Positions 50,171-62,480 of a stretch of 64,000 bases of DNA are shown here, in pieces. How positions within the stretch are numbered: the first letter of the stretch is position 1; every line of letters starts with the position of its first letter. This DNA is from Beroe forskalii (Eukaryota; Ctenophora; Nuda; Beroida; Beroidae). The notes below the pieces were generated by a model. That model had not been told where the DNA came from. It did not search any database and saw nothing but the letters and a program-made list of their open reading frames with translations. The stretch lies in assembly GCA_011033025.1 (NCBI GenBank), contig WFMF01000007.1:744001-808000 (forward strand), read 5' to 3'. The translations under genes and the position numbers were made by a program.

Positions 50171-53100
50171 ATTGTCCAGCAGTGAATCATATTGACAATG
50201 GCATAGTCCTTGATCACGGAAACTCAATTTCATTCCACTGTGATCCCAGACACTTTGTAGTAATGCCATCATCAAGCTCAACTCTAAAGTGCCAAGATTC
50301 AGGTATGAACCTTAAATTTACAAATAAACATCGATATTTCTTATCTGATTTAGATAATATGGTAGTATGGTACACATTTGAATTGTGTAAGTAAGGAGTC
50401 TAGATGAAAGTTGTGAATCTCAACATCTGTAGTTACAGAATTTCGTGAATTATAAAATTTTCAAACTGTATTTAGGACCCAGATTTGTCACTCGCATGGA
50501 GATGTCTCTGGAACTGTAATTGATATGCCACAGGTTGCTACTTCATACCTTCTATAGACAATGGGCATGGTTTGCGCAGACTTCACTTCCATTAAAAAAG
50601 ATTTGGGAAATTCAAAAACAGATTATTTACTCTTGTATCGGAAGGAAACGACGATATAGATCATGAAATAATAACTGCCTATAAATAACAGGGTTAGAAC
50701 AATATCATCAATATAAATATAATATACTGAGGTAATATATAAGTAATCTAGAGGAGAGGGGTAACCCTGAATTAATATAAGGTAATGAATATCACTAGAA
50801 GTTTTGGTGAACTAAATATTACAAATATGAAAAAGACAGTAGAGAATTAGACATGACTAATTAGAAGACATGGTGCTTGTTAAGTCTAGTTCATGATATA
50901 AGGTTCACCAAGGTGACATATAGGTGCGAGGTTGACAAATCATTGCTGCAAGTTTTCGAATTTTATAAATCTTTCATCGCTGCAAGTGAAGTCTACTGCA
51001 AACTGAGAGCCTGATTCGTCTACAGAAGGTATGAAGTTGCAAAATGTGGCATATCAATTACGGTTCCAGTGACATATATCCATGTGAGTGACAAATCGGG
51101 ATCTAACACTGGACCGAATATTGATATTTCAAATGAAATTTGCTGTATTTTTTAAGAGGATAGTGCATTATTGTATGTGTGAAAATTGCTCAATAGAGGG
51201 GAAGGGGCTCCATAAAGCCATAAAAATCTAGAAACTAACAATTGGGTGGACTGCTCGGCACAACTGTACATTATTGTTGTGCAGAGCAGTACATACAATT
51301 TATGTAAGTTATGTAATATGTAAACATATATGCCAAATGGTTTAGCTTTTTGACAAAATTTCAGGAAATTGGAGTGGCACCATTCCAGTATGCCAGAAGA
51401 ATCGTGATTGCAAAATAAGTTGTGATCACGGAGATGAAATATGTGTTAATAAGAAGAATGAAACAACAGGGAAGAATGGTGTGGTTTGTGCTAGAACAGG
51501 TTCACCATGGTCCATGGTCATGAATATTTACTCATTTAGTTGTGTAACAGTCCTAATTTTCCTGGCATACAACTCATTGTTAGGTACATACTTCGAGCAA
51601 ACTTGAGTTAATTTCAATCTGTTATACTTACTAACGCACTTTATAGCTAAACTGGTCAAAATAGCTGTATATTGTCCTCAATTCGATATTGAACTCCTCT
51701 GAATTTCTCGTTAAATGTAACGACTAACCATTCAAAACTTTTATTTCAGCCTGCCCCAGTGTCATAGTAAGCTTTGCTCATTGGTTTTTCGATGAGGCTA
51801 CTAGAAAACTGTCTATTGAGTGCTGGCCTTCATATTACCCCGCTAACGGTAAATTAATTAATCAATCACAAAGTTATAAAATTAGGTAACGAATGGAAGT
51901 AGGTCATTGGTATCTACCACCCTCCTGTGGATCAGAGTCGAGTCACTAATACGCTACCTATATTATACTATATATCCTATTTTCAATAACATGGATTGGT
52001 TATTACACTCTGAACTTCTGTTTGAATTTCAGGATCTTTAGAAATTATGTGTGATGAAGCTAAAAAAGTATGGTTAGAACCCCTTCCAGTATGCAAGTTC
52101 AGGAGTTGTGATGAGTGGATCTGTGACGAAGGGTACTACTGTGTTAACAAACCATGGCTTAGTGTAGACAGGTGCCAAAAGAGTGAGTTCAAGTTTTTCT
52201 ATCCCTCAGACTTAATCAATATGTTATAGTTAAATTTGTGATACATTGGCCCGAATGCAGAAGTTAATGATTTCCCTTATCTTTAAGGAAAAGCCTTAAA
52301 TTTAAGGGTTTCCTTCAAAAAATGACCATTTCCCTTGAAACCAGTGGCAAATCTTGGAGAATTTAGGGCGTTTGAACTCGAAATTATGGTTTTCCGGCAC
52401 TAGGGCACCCATGCTGGTGTGAACAAGCCATCTCGAGTTCGGAAATATGCATGCAGTACCAAAGTAGAGCGTCAAGAAGAGGTTCAGTAAAACGTAGTGT
52501 ATTTTTAAGGAAATTGCTTTAAAAATGAGGGAATCCCTTATAATCGAAAGGGAAATCCACTAATTTTTAAGGGATTCCCCTATGCTTTCCCTTAAGATTT
52601 AAGATACACTTCGGGTTAAGAGGATAACTTAGGGGTGTGATACTGTGATAGGCTTACTTAGGAGTGTGATAGGCTTACTTAGGAGTGTGATAGGCTTACT
52701 TAGGAGTGTGATAGGCTTACTTAGGGGTGCGATAGGCTTACTTAAGGGTGTGATAGGCTTACTTAGGAGTGTGATACGCTTACTTAGGGGTGTGATAGGC
52801 TTACTTATGCGTGTGATAGGCTTACTTAGGAGTGTGATAGGCTTACTTAGGAGTGTGATAGGCTTACTTAGGGGTGTGATAGGCTTACTTAGGAGTGTGA
52901 TAGGCTTACTTAGGAGTTTAATAGGCTTACTTAGGGGTGTGATAGGCTTACTTAGGAGTGTGATAGGCTTACTTAGGGGTCTGATAGGCTTACTTAGGAG
53001 TGTGATAGGCTTACTTAGGGGTGTGATAGGCTTACTTATGAGTGTGATAGGCTTACTTAGGAGTGTGATAGGCTTACTTAGGAGTGTGATAGACTACGAG

Positions 53101-56100
53101 AGGGGTTTTCAGGAGAAGGAGAGGGTTGCCTCGGAGTACGAGAGGTTTATTAGTACCTATTCAACTCTTTCTGATGTTACTTAAAATTGAATCGAGATCT
53201 AACCACTCATAACCCACCCCTTTCCACTCATTACCCACCCCTTTCCCCTCAAAACCCACCCCTTTCCACTCAAAACCCACCCCATTCCTCTCATAACCCA
53301 CCCCATTCCACTCATAACCCACCCCTTTCCACTCAAAACCCACCCCATTCCACTCATAACCCACCCCTTTCCCCTCATAACCCACCCCTTTCCACTCAAA
53401 ACCCATCCATTCCACTCATAACCCACCCCTTTCCACTCAAAACCCACCCCTTTCCACTCATAACCCACCCCATTCCACTCATAACCCACCCAATTCCACT
53501 CAAAACCCACCCAATTCCACTCATAACCCACCCCTTTCCACTCAAAACCCACCCCATTCCACTCATAACCCACCCCTTTCCACTCAAAACCCACCCCATT
53601 CCACTCATAACCCACCCCTTTCCACTCAAAACCCACCCCATTCCACTCAAAACCCACCCCTTTCCACTCATAACCCACCCCTTTCCACTCAAAACCCATC
53701 CATTCCACTCATAACCCACCCCTTTCCACTCAAAACCCACCCCTTTCCACTCATAACCCACCCCATTCCACTCATAACCCACCCCTTTCCACTCAAACCC
53801 ACCCCATTTCACTCATAACCCACCCTTTCCACTCAAAACCCACCCCATTCCACTCATAACCCACCCCTTTCCACTCAAAACTCACCCATTTCCCCTCAAA
53901 ACCCACCCCTTTTCACTCAAAACCCACCCCATTCCACTCATAACTCACCCCTTTCCACTCAAAACCCACCCCTTTCCACTCAAAACCCACCCCTTTCCCC
54001 TCATAACCCACCCCTTTCCACTCAAAACCCACCCCATTCCACTCATAACCCACCCCTTTCCACTCAAAACCCACCCCATTCCACTCATAACCCACCCCTT
54101 CCCACTCAAAACCCACCCCATTCCACTCATAACCCACCCTTTCCACTCAAACACCCCTTTCCCCTCATAACCCACCCTTTCCACTCAAACCCACCCCATT
54201 CCACTCATAACCCACCCCTTTCCACTCAAAACCCACCCCTTTCCACTCAAAACCCACCCCATTCCACTCATAACCCACCCTTTCCACTCAAACCCACCTT
54301 TCCACTCAAACCCACCCCTTTCCCTCATGACCCACCCCTTTCCACTCAAAACCCACCCCATTCCACTCATAACCCACCCCTTTCCACTCAAAACCGACCC
54401 TATGCTCCTCAAGCGACCTTTTCCTTTACTTTTGGAGCATTTCGCTTATTTTTAAGCATTTCCCTTATTTTTAAGCATTTCCCAATTTTAAGGGGATCCC
54501 TCATTTGTGATACGGGCCAATAATTCTGCTGATAATTGCAGAATTTTGCGGTTATTAGATGTAAATTGTAAGTATAATTTTGGTCCTACTAAGCTACTGT
54601 GACTATTAGATCCATTGATCTATATTTTGTATCTATGGTACATGTTGTACTGTACAAGTGTACAATAAATGTTGCAGTTTGTCCTGAACTTGGTGAATTG
54701 GAAAATGGTTCTATGGATGTTTCAAACAGTTCTGCTACCCTCTCATGTAATAGTCGTTATCACTTTTCTGATCTTATGGAAGGTGTAAATTCCTTGTTTT
54801 CTTGTTTGATTGATTCTTCGATTTCTTATTTTGATTTTTGATGGCACCAATTTGAACCAAGTTCAAAGGCTTTGTTTATTTCATGGAGGTTTCATTTTAT
54901 AAATTTCGAAATTTATTTACGAGTAGATAATTGTGAATTAGGTTCTGATATTACATAGTCACAAATTGGACAGTGCTGTCTCAAATGGGCTTGTATCATC
55001 TCAAATGGGCCTGTGATGTCTCAAATGGCCTTTTTACGTGATCGAGTTTCTGCTAAAAGTGGGCCTGTGGTGGAAAAAAAAGTGGGCCTGAACGACTAAA
55101 AACCCAGCATCATAGGGTGGGCCTGTGACTACCTGAAAAGAAAAACCTTAGTATTTACTACTTCAATCTTATGGAAGGTGGGACTGTGAGGACACGGTAC
55201 ACTATGACCTGCACTAAGGAGGGTGTCTGGGACCGGAACAAGGAGAACTGTGTCCCTCTAACCTGTGACAATTGGAATTGTAGGGATGGCAAATTTTGCA
55301 GAATCATAGAAGGCTTGCCGTACTGCTACTCAAGTAATTTAATTTATCGTGCAATTAATTAATTAATCATTTGATAAGAATCCTTTTATTGCCCCACCAC
55401 TTCTAATGCGTGAAAGAAGTTCGTGCTTTTTATAAATATCAAGTAGTTTTTGGGAATGATTAAGCATTGAGAAATATTGATAATATTAAACAAATTTATA
55501 AAACATCTGAAAAGTAAGTGATATCGATCATATGGATAAATTCTCAGAGTGCAGTGAAGTAACGTACTTGGAAAATGGTGAAGTGACCAAGCTTAATGAT
55601 TGGACGATCCAATTTTCCTGTAATGAATTCTATTTCGTTCGTGGAAGAAACCTTCTTAAATGTCTGCTACGCGGGTAATTCGAATCAAGAAAAAACAGGG
55701 GCCGGGGTCAATTTCCGGTTTTTTGTTGTTTCTGATAGAAGATAACACAAGCTACCAGTAGGTTTTTAATCCATGAAAAACATTATTCCAAGCCGAAGTT
55801 ATGAATTTTTCAAATCGCTATTTCGCCTGTAATTAATAAGTAATTACAGTGTGCGCACAAACGCGATTTTCCGAAAGTCAATTTGATCAATCCTATAGTT
55901 TTTGAGGAAAACCCTTGAAACTTGTAAGTTATGTTCTAAGGCATAAAACGGTCAGATTTTTTATTTAGGCCTCAAGAATAAAAATATGGATTTTAGAATT
56001 TGTCTCCTGTCCCAAAAATGGTCAAAAATGATAATTTTAAATTTCAAAAAGCTCATATTTTCACTTCTGAGACCTAAATCAAAAATTGACCGATCAAAAA

Positions 56101-56973
56101 TTTGGCTTATCCCCTAAAACATGACTACCCCGTTTCAAGAGCTTTTCTCTGGATACTTTAGGAAGAGTCCATATATTATTCTAAAATTGATTTAATCAAC
56201 AAATCGCGTTAGAAGTTTGCACGCGCTCTCTAATTTTAAAAATTCATAACTTTACAAACTACTTAAATTAAATACAATCAAATTTGAGGTATGACGAGTT
56301 ATAAAAGTGCTGATGATTAAAGAAATTAATTCACTATTTTGTTATTAAAACTCTGCTTCTCACTGCTCAAGAGCTGTTTTTATCCATCAATTTGATTTAT
56401 AACTTTGGGCGCCCTTAATGACTGCCATTATAATTGTCATGTCCAATGTCCATGATGTCCTCTAACATCCTCTTAAGGACTTTTTGGTGTTTCGATAAGA
56501 CTATTGCTATCTGAAAAATCGTTTTGAACTGTCAAGCTTTCAATCAATAATACTTGTCCCGAAGACTTTAAGGTAGGCTTGTTTATTATAAATTTCATGT
56601 TTTATGAAATGATAAACTGATAGAACACATTTGCAGTGAATGGAATGATGAGCTTCCCTCGTGTCAGCTGCATGACTGCCAAACCTGGGAATGCGGTGAT
56701 GGAGAGTATTGTGTGGTTTTAGCTGATAACACCCCCAAGTGTTTACCAAGTTAGTGGCAACAGGCTCAATAATTTGACACTCTCGCCAGTTCCCACTCAG
56801 ACACCATTAATTTTCAAAACCATCAGCTTTCTGTGACATCACGTTTTATAGACCTATACTTTGTTTCAGAGTGTCCAGACTTAGGTGCCATGAGCCACGG
56901 CAGTATGGATGTTTGGAACACTGTCGCTATCCTGACGTGTGACCATAAATACTACTTCGCTGATCTTCTATTG
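50171..56973 (+). CDS. Sushi (CCP) protein with repeated four-cysteine modules, internal exons
   Basis: Exons from splice sites and phase: 50171-50302, 51365-51499, 51750-51848, 52033-52182, 54678-54782, 55178-55333, 55548-55674, 56637-56749, 56870-56973. All internal joins keep frame. Each sushi domain shows C-P...G...C...C...W-x-G/E...P-x-C, for example CPAVNHIDNGIVLDHGNSIS with GNWSGTIPVC. After each sushi domain comes a short module: SCDEWICDEGYYC, TCDNWNCRDGKFC, DCQTWECGDGEYC, or the diverged DCKISCDHGDEIC, each closed by a fourth Cys. Domain boundaries fall at phase-1 introns, as is usual for extracellular modular proteins, so the protein is presumably secreted or membrane-bound. The signal peptide exon and the 3' end are not identified. 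The last exon is followed by a transposon block at 57407. Confidence 0.8.
51365..51606 (+). CDS. Alternative reading of sushi exon 2: hydrophobic tail and stop
   Basis: The exon has a weak donor at 51499 (ACAG/GTTCACC). Read-through stays in frame to TGA at 51604-51606 and encodes a hydrophobic stretch (VTVLIFLAYNSLLGTYFEQT). A second phase-1 donor lies at 51583 (TTAG/GTACAT). The exon could therefore end the protein with a membrane anchor in one isoform and continue into the next sushi domain in another. Only transcripts can decide. Confidence 0.4.
52625..53095 (+). repeat. 21-bp minisatellite, GTGTGATAGGCTTACTTAGGA, copy B
   Basis: More uniform than copy A at 14084-17935. The 179-codon ORF (VIGLLRS period) over it is an artefact of the 21-bp period. 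Confidence 0.92.
53195..54415 (+). repeat. 21-bp minisatellite, ACTCATAACCCACCCCTTTCC, copy B
   Basis: About 58 units alternate between ACTCATAACCCACCCC and ACTCAAAACCCACCCC with TTTCC or ATTCC, giving a partial 42-bp higher-order period. One strand is almost free of G. ORFs on both strands are repeat translations. Confidence 0.92.
54771..55180 (+). repeat. Intron with a 15-bp direct repeat over both splice junctions
   Basis: ATCTTATGGAAGGTG occurs at 54771-54785, spanning the donor (GGAAG/GTGTAA), and at 55166-55180, spanning the acceptor (GGAAG/GTGGGA). The 395-bp intron between the two AG/GT points contains the minus-strand copy of the TTTGAGACA repeat (54960-55140). Confidence 0.75.
55675..56636. 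other. Sushi-gene intron, no feature recognised
   Basis: AT-rich intron between exons ending 55674 and starting 56637. No transposon termini or arrays are evident. Confidence 0.5.
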
Positions 56974-57448
56974 GTATGTTGGGAGATGTAGATACGTCAT
57001 TAATAACTTATATTAACCACAACCGCCAGACAAACCTTTGGAGTGAAGTCTTGAGTGTAGGCATCTAGTATACATTGAATACACGATTACAGAATAAAAA
57101 GTAATTTAAAATTTTACTTTACTCCCACCCAATCACAATAAGTCTAGATAATGTATTAAGAAAGAGGTAGTACTTTGACCAGCTCTCCCGATTATCTGCT
57201 ACAAATGGAGCTTCGAGATTCTTGCGCCTTGCGGGATGTTAGGAATGGTTGGCCGGAATGGTTGCAATTTTGGTTTTGAAGTTAGGTCATCTATGCTTAA
57301 TAAACCTAAATACTTAAAAACAACAAACGTGTTGAAAAGTAGAAAGGCAAATAATCACGTTTATAACTTTTGTTGTGGAGAATAACCGTCTATTTCGTCT
57401 GTCATACCTTATTGCTTTATTGGCCTTTGTTTGAAATTTTTGTCCAAA

Positions 57449-57548
57449 GGGCCGGTTAAAAAAAGGCCGGTTAAAAAAAGGCCGGTTAAAAAAAGGCCGG
57501 TTAAAAAAAGGCCGGTTAAAAAAAGGCCGGTTAAAGTGGGGCCGGTCA
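57449..57548 (+). repeat. 15-bp array GGCCGGTTAAAAAAA
   Basis: Six nearly perfect units, the last ones decaying to GGGGCCGGTCAAAATAAA. Related units lie at 62494-62590. Confidence 0.9.
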
Positions 57549-59337
57549 AAATAAAGGCCAGTTAATTTAGGTCAAATGAAACTTTTATGAATTGGCTTAC
57601 ATAGCGCAAAATTCACTGGAAAGTCATTACATATAACACGATAACGACCTAAATCATAATATCAGACCGGGATTTTAGTCAGGGACGAAATGGAATCCCG
57701 TGCATATGGAATGTTAATAAGGAGTTAGGGACGGATTCTGGTACTTTAGACTATGCTGAATCGATCTAGACCTGCCGCCAATTTTTATTTTGATGGCGGC
57801 ACCCATTTTGGGCCACGCCCATTTTTGGCCTGTAGATGACGAAAATGAAGCAACTAAAAAAAATATTTTTGACATCACATGGCATGTAGGGTATCAAAAT
57901 AGGGGTTTTTAGGGACAAGAAACAAGTTGCAATAGTTGGTTTCACTCAAAACTGTTCCTGGGATGAGATATGGTGACCACGCCCACTTTTGGCCATGCGC
58001 GATTACCCAAAATGTGGAAATTTTATTGCATACTTTTGGTGGCATGATGGGTGTCAAAATAGGGGTTTTCAGGGACGAGAAACACGATGCAATAGTTGGT
58101 TTCACTCAAAAATGTTCCTGGGATGAGATATGGTGACCACGCCCACTTTTGGCCATCTTGCGATTACCCAAAATATGGAAATTTTATTGTCATACTTTTG
58201 GTGTGGCATGATGGTATCAAAATAGGGATTTTCAGGGACGAGGAACACGATGCAATAGTTGGTTTCACTCAAAAATGTTCCTGGGGTGAGATATGGTGAC
58301 CACGCCCACTTTTGGCCTTGCGGAATTACCCAAAATGTGGAAATTTTATTGCATACTTTTGGTGGCATGATGGGTGTCAAAATAGGGGTTTTCAGGGACG
58401 AGAAACACGATGCAATAGTTGGTATCATTCAAAAATGTTTCTGGGATGAGATATGCTGGCCGTGCCCATTTTTGGCATCATGCAATTACCCAAATTTTGA
58501 ACATTTTATTGTCATACCTTTTGTTAATTTGTGGCATGATGGGTGTCAAAATATATTTGTTGAGACTAGAAACACGATGCAAATGCCGGTCTTAATCAAT
58601 TTTTTGTGATGAGATACGTAGACCATGCTCATTTTTGCTTTGTGTGTGATAACCCAAATTTTCGAAAAAAATATGGTATACTAGAGTACTAGGTATGATA
58701 TGATCATGATTGGTTTTTGGGGTTAAAACAAGATGAACCACCAGTTCAGCTCAAAGATGTTTCAGGGATGCGATATAGTGACATGTCCATTGTCCATGTA
58801 GCTATTGTTGGGCATACATAACATTTGGACAATGGGCATCATGTGAAAATTCATATTTTGAGAATTGAGGAACCAGCGTAATGGACAAATGAACATCAAG
58901 GTACCAAAGCAGGGATGATTCTATGAATTTATTATCCTAAAAAAGCAGCTCGGTTTTTGAGTCAGCTGTCTGATTAGTTCTGAAGTAGGAAGGCTAAATT
59001 CGCTTTAATCACAGCCATGCAGAGTCAGTGCTGAGAGCATGCAGCCATGGGCCCATGGATGCTTGCCGTTAATCTATGGCGATGGTTATGCTCTCGTGGG
59101 TGTCTGAGTGGCAGATTCCACTCAACTGCCAGAGATAGACTGGGTCCTCGTCAGACAGACCTTCACACCTACACCACACAGGTCTGTCGGGCTGCCAACA
59201 ACCAAGGGCCACAATCTGTACATAGAGCACGTGTATGCTTGTTTGCATTCATCAGTAGCTAAATCACAAGGCGATAAGATCGACCTAACGTCCTTAAGAA
59301 CTGTAATATTGATATTGTGCTATGATTCAATGGCATC

Positions 59338-60372
59338 ATGCAGTTGAATCAGTGGTTCGGGGACCAGGGTATCATGAAGTGTACATTGTACAACAAAATC
59401 ATGGAGCCGTACTCTTTGGATAGCACACAGAATCTCTTGTTCGATGTGTCTACGATGTTGCACGAGTTTTCGCTTGAAACGCAGTGTAAAGATGTCAGCA
59501 AGATGACCCATGAAAAGTTCCTTAGTGCTAAGTACTAGAAGGAGGTATTGTCTGTGTGGCTTGTGGAGTCCTTGAAGCAACTGAAACTCTGCTATGATTC
59601 ACTGAAAGTTTCGACGGGGAAAATCGACGAGCTCAAAGAGGAAGTTATCAGCCTACAGAAGATGGAACTTCAAAAACAGAGAAAACAGTTTGATGAGGCT
59701 CAGATTGAGACGGTGGGAAGACTCCAGAAAACGCTAAAATCAGAGTTAAAGAGCTACAGTGACACTGTTGCGTCCAATATCAGTATACAAGTACCGAAAG
59801 TGTCTGCTAAGGACATTGCCAGTGTTGTCAAGGATGTTGTCAAGACGGAAGACAGGAGTAGGAGCATCATTCTGTACGGAGTGAAGGAGGATGACAGTGA
59901 GGAGGTGGAAGAGACTGTTAGTGACGTGTTCAGCAAGGTGGGAGAGAAGCCTCATATAGGGTTCTGTGGGAGACTAGGCAAGAAGTCAGCTGACAGACCC
60001 CGTCCCATAAAGGTCTGTCTCACGAGCAGTGACGCAGCTACAAGGCTAAAGAAGAGCGGGAAGAAGTTGAGAGAAACTAAAGCTACTCGTAACGTGTTCA
60101 TAGCACCCGACTTGACCCTCGAGGAGAGAATGGAGCGGAAGAAGCTGGTAGAGCTGATGAAAGCAAAGAAGAATGCCACACCCGAGAAACACTTCTACAT
60201 TTCCAGAGGCAGTGTCTGGTGCAGTGACCTACCCGCAACCCGCACACAGACAGCACCTGCACCGGCACCTGCACCTGGGGTACTCGCGCAATATTTCAAC
60301 TCATTGCCATCTTCAAAAGCGAAAAACAATAACAGTAAATTGTTTAATCAAGCTGGTGGCGCGAAATCTTGA
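59338..60372 (+). pseudogene. LINE ORF1-like protein (coiled coil plus RRM-like domain) inside the foldback
   Basis: One frame is open from 59338 to 60372 except for a TAG at 59536-59538. The main part (59548-60372, 274 residues) has a coiled coil (KIDELKEEVISLQKMELQ), then RSIILYGVKEDD, RPRPIKVCL, RNVFIAPDLTLEERMERKKL. This arrangement resembles the RNA-binding ORF1 (transposase-22/L1-like) proteins of non-LTR elements. A proline/alanine stretch (TAPAPAPAPG) and a lysine-poor tail follow. Another frame upstream (59108-59347) probably holds the original N-terminus, displaced by a frameshift. No endonuclease or reverse transcriptase follows. It is either the remnant of a LINE trapped in the element or captured cargo. 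Confidence 0.65.
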
Positions 60373-61070
60373 AAACATTTTGCAGCCAAGCATTTCTAGC
60401 ATTTTGAAGCTTGTGTTGTTGACAGAGCATTGAGCGACAAAATTTCCTGAACAGGAAATGTTTATCTATTATTATTTCTATGATTTTATGTCTGACATTA
60501 CGATATTGTAATTTGACATTGTAATATTTCTATTTCTATTTCTATGACTGAGGAGCAGCCAACAGGTATTCTTCCAGCCCCCCGTACCATGCCACTTTCA
60601 AGAGTTATTTCCCAGTTCTTAGCTTCTAAGCAAATATTGCTGTTTAGGATCACAGTTTCGTAATAAAATGTTATGACTGATCATATTCTATGGGGCTGGC
60701 ATGTAATGGAGCCCTTGTATCCACTTTGGATGAATGGGCACATTCCCGATAACAGGTATCACATATTCCAGAGTTCACCATACCCAGGCTTCCCCTACAC
60801 TAAGGATAACCTCCAATCACCGGCTACCATAATCTCTGCTCCCTTCAATCTGGTTTTCACAATCTGGCTGGGGCTCATTTCTATACTTCTATACACGGGA
60901 TCTACCATGTACCAGACTCACGGTCCAATGACGGCTTCTCCAACGCCCCAGGCTGATCTCACTTATCTATACACAGGATCGCTCATACCAGGCTAACCCT
61001 TACCAGTTTACCTTTGGCTACTCGAAACCAGATTCAGCCTTATTCAACCTATCTCAAACCAGGAACGTTA
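60373..61070. other. No gene recognised, centre of the foldback
   Basis: A 107-codon ORF (60673-60996) has no recognisable motif. A TATTTCTATTTCTATTTCTA simple repeat lies at 60520-60550. Confidence 0.4.
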
Positions 61071-62129
61071 TGGAGTGAAAGCAACTATTGCATCGTGTTT
61101 CTCGTCCCAAAAACCTTATCTAAAAACCCATCATGCCACCAAAAGTATGGCAATAAAATTTCTCTATTTTGAAGAAATCACGCAAGGCTAAAGATGGGCG
61201 TGGTCACCATATCTTATCCCAGGAACATTTTTGAATGATACCAACTATTGCATCGTGTTTCTCGTCCCTGAAAGCCCCTATTTTGACACCCATCATGCCA
61301 CCAAAAATAAGGCAATAAAATTTCCACATTTTGGGTAATCGCGCAAGGCCAAAAGTGGGCGTGGTCACCATATCTCATCCCAGGAACATTTTTGAGTGAA
61401 ACCAACTATTGCATCGTGTTCCTCGTCCCTGAAAATCCCTATTTTGATACCCATCATGCCACCAAAAGTATGACAATAAAATTTCCATATTTTGGGTAAT
61501 CGCGCATGGCCGAAAGTGGGCGTGGTCACCATATCTCATCCCAGGAACATTTTTGAGTGAAACCAACTATTGCATCGTGTTTCTCGTCCCTGAAAACCCC
61601 TATTTTGATACCCATCATGCCACCAAAAGTATGACAATAAAATTTCCAAATTTTGGGTAATCACGCATGGCCAAAAGTGGGCGTGGTCACCATATCTCAC
61701 CCCAGGAAGATTTTTGAGTGAAACCAACTATTGCAACTTGTTTCTCGTCCCTAAAAACCCCTATTTTGATACCCTACATGCCATGTGATGTCAAAAATAG
61801 TTTTTTAGTTGCTTCATTTTCGTCATCTACAGGCCAAAAATGGGCGTGGCCCAAAATGGGTGCCGCCATCGAAATAAAAATTGGCGGCAGGTCTAGATCG
61901 ATTCAGCATAGTCTAAAGTACCAAAATCCGTCCCTAACTCCTTATTAACATTCCATATGCACGGGATTCCATATTGACCATTTCGTCCCTGACTATTTGC
62001 AGGTCTTTTGATGCAATTTCATTAAGTAAAAAAGGGTTTTAGTGGTCATTTCAGAGCAAAAAATCCTTGATCTGGCAACCTCCAGAAAATTTTTTGTTCC
62101 AAGGGGCCAATGCCATTACACACTTTTTC

Positions 62130-62480
62130 GAGCTAGTGGGGGCCAAGGCCCCCCCTAGATTTTTTCTAGGGGGGGGCCTTTTGAAAACTAAGGGGGGCCA
62201 AAATTTACATACGGAAATTTTTGATTTTTGTAGCCGTAATTTTCACTTTTTTGCGTACACATACAACTAAAATGGTGTATATTGATTGATTTGACTCTAA
62301 AATAGGTGAATTTCAGGAAAATTTCTCTTCTGAACTAAATTTTAACTTCATTTCGATGTTCACATTTTTGAGAAAATCCTAGGTAGGGCCAAGGCCCCCT
62401 CTAAGATTTTTCTAGAGGGGGCCTTTTGAAAACTAGGGGGGCCTGCCCCCCCCCCCCTAAAGGGGGGGGGGGAGCCGTGT
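62130..62480. repeat. Two direct copies of a G/C-run hairpin
   Basis: GGGCCAAGGCCCCC, a short spacer with TCTAG, GGGGGCCTTTTGAAAACTA and GGGGGGCC occur at about 62139-62206 and 62388-62444. Each copy can fold. A C-run and G-run pair (62445-62475) follow the second. Confidence 0.7.

Larger units (their letters stand above)
52245..54524. mobile_element. Paired-minisatellite element, copy B, in a sushi-gene intron
   Basis: It is bounded by ATTGGCCCGAAT (52245) and the inverse CGGGCCAAT near 54524. It contains AAGGGAA/TTAAGGG words at both ends, the leader also found at 13859-14080, then the two 21-bp minisatellites. The inverted boundary is short and no target duplication is visible, so the termini are tentative; the shared order with 13.9-18.4 kb is solid. 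Confidence 0.6.
57676..61995. mobile_element. 4.3-kb element with ~0.9-kb inverted arms made of 161-bp repeats
   Basis: Outer ends TAGTCAGGGACGAAATGG and CCATTTCGTCCCTGACTA are perfect inverses. The arms continue with TTAATAAGGAGTTAGGGACG and TGCCGCCAATTTTTATTT, then several tandem ~161-bp units with GGGACGAGAAACACGATGCA and GAGATATGGTGACCACGCCC (left 57895-58600, right 61075-61790). The centre (58.6-61.06 kb) carries an ORF1-like coding region. No transposase is present. No target duplication is evident. Confidence 0.8.

Noticed and set aside
52645-53184. 179-codon ORF of VIGLLRS repeats
   Set aside because: It is the translation of a 21-bp minisatellite that also occurs in non-ORF form at 14-18 kb.
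53187-54412. ORFs with GYEWKGVG / NPPLSTH repeats on both strands
   Set aside because: Translations of the 21-bp ACCCACCCC minisatellite.
60673-60996. 107-codon ORF in the foldback centre
   Set aside because: No motif, repeat-like YTG(S/T) words and no supporting context.
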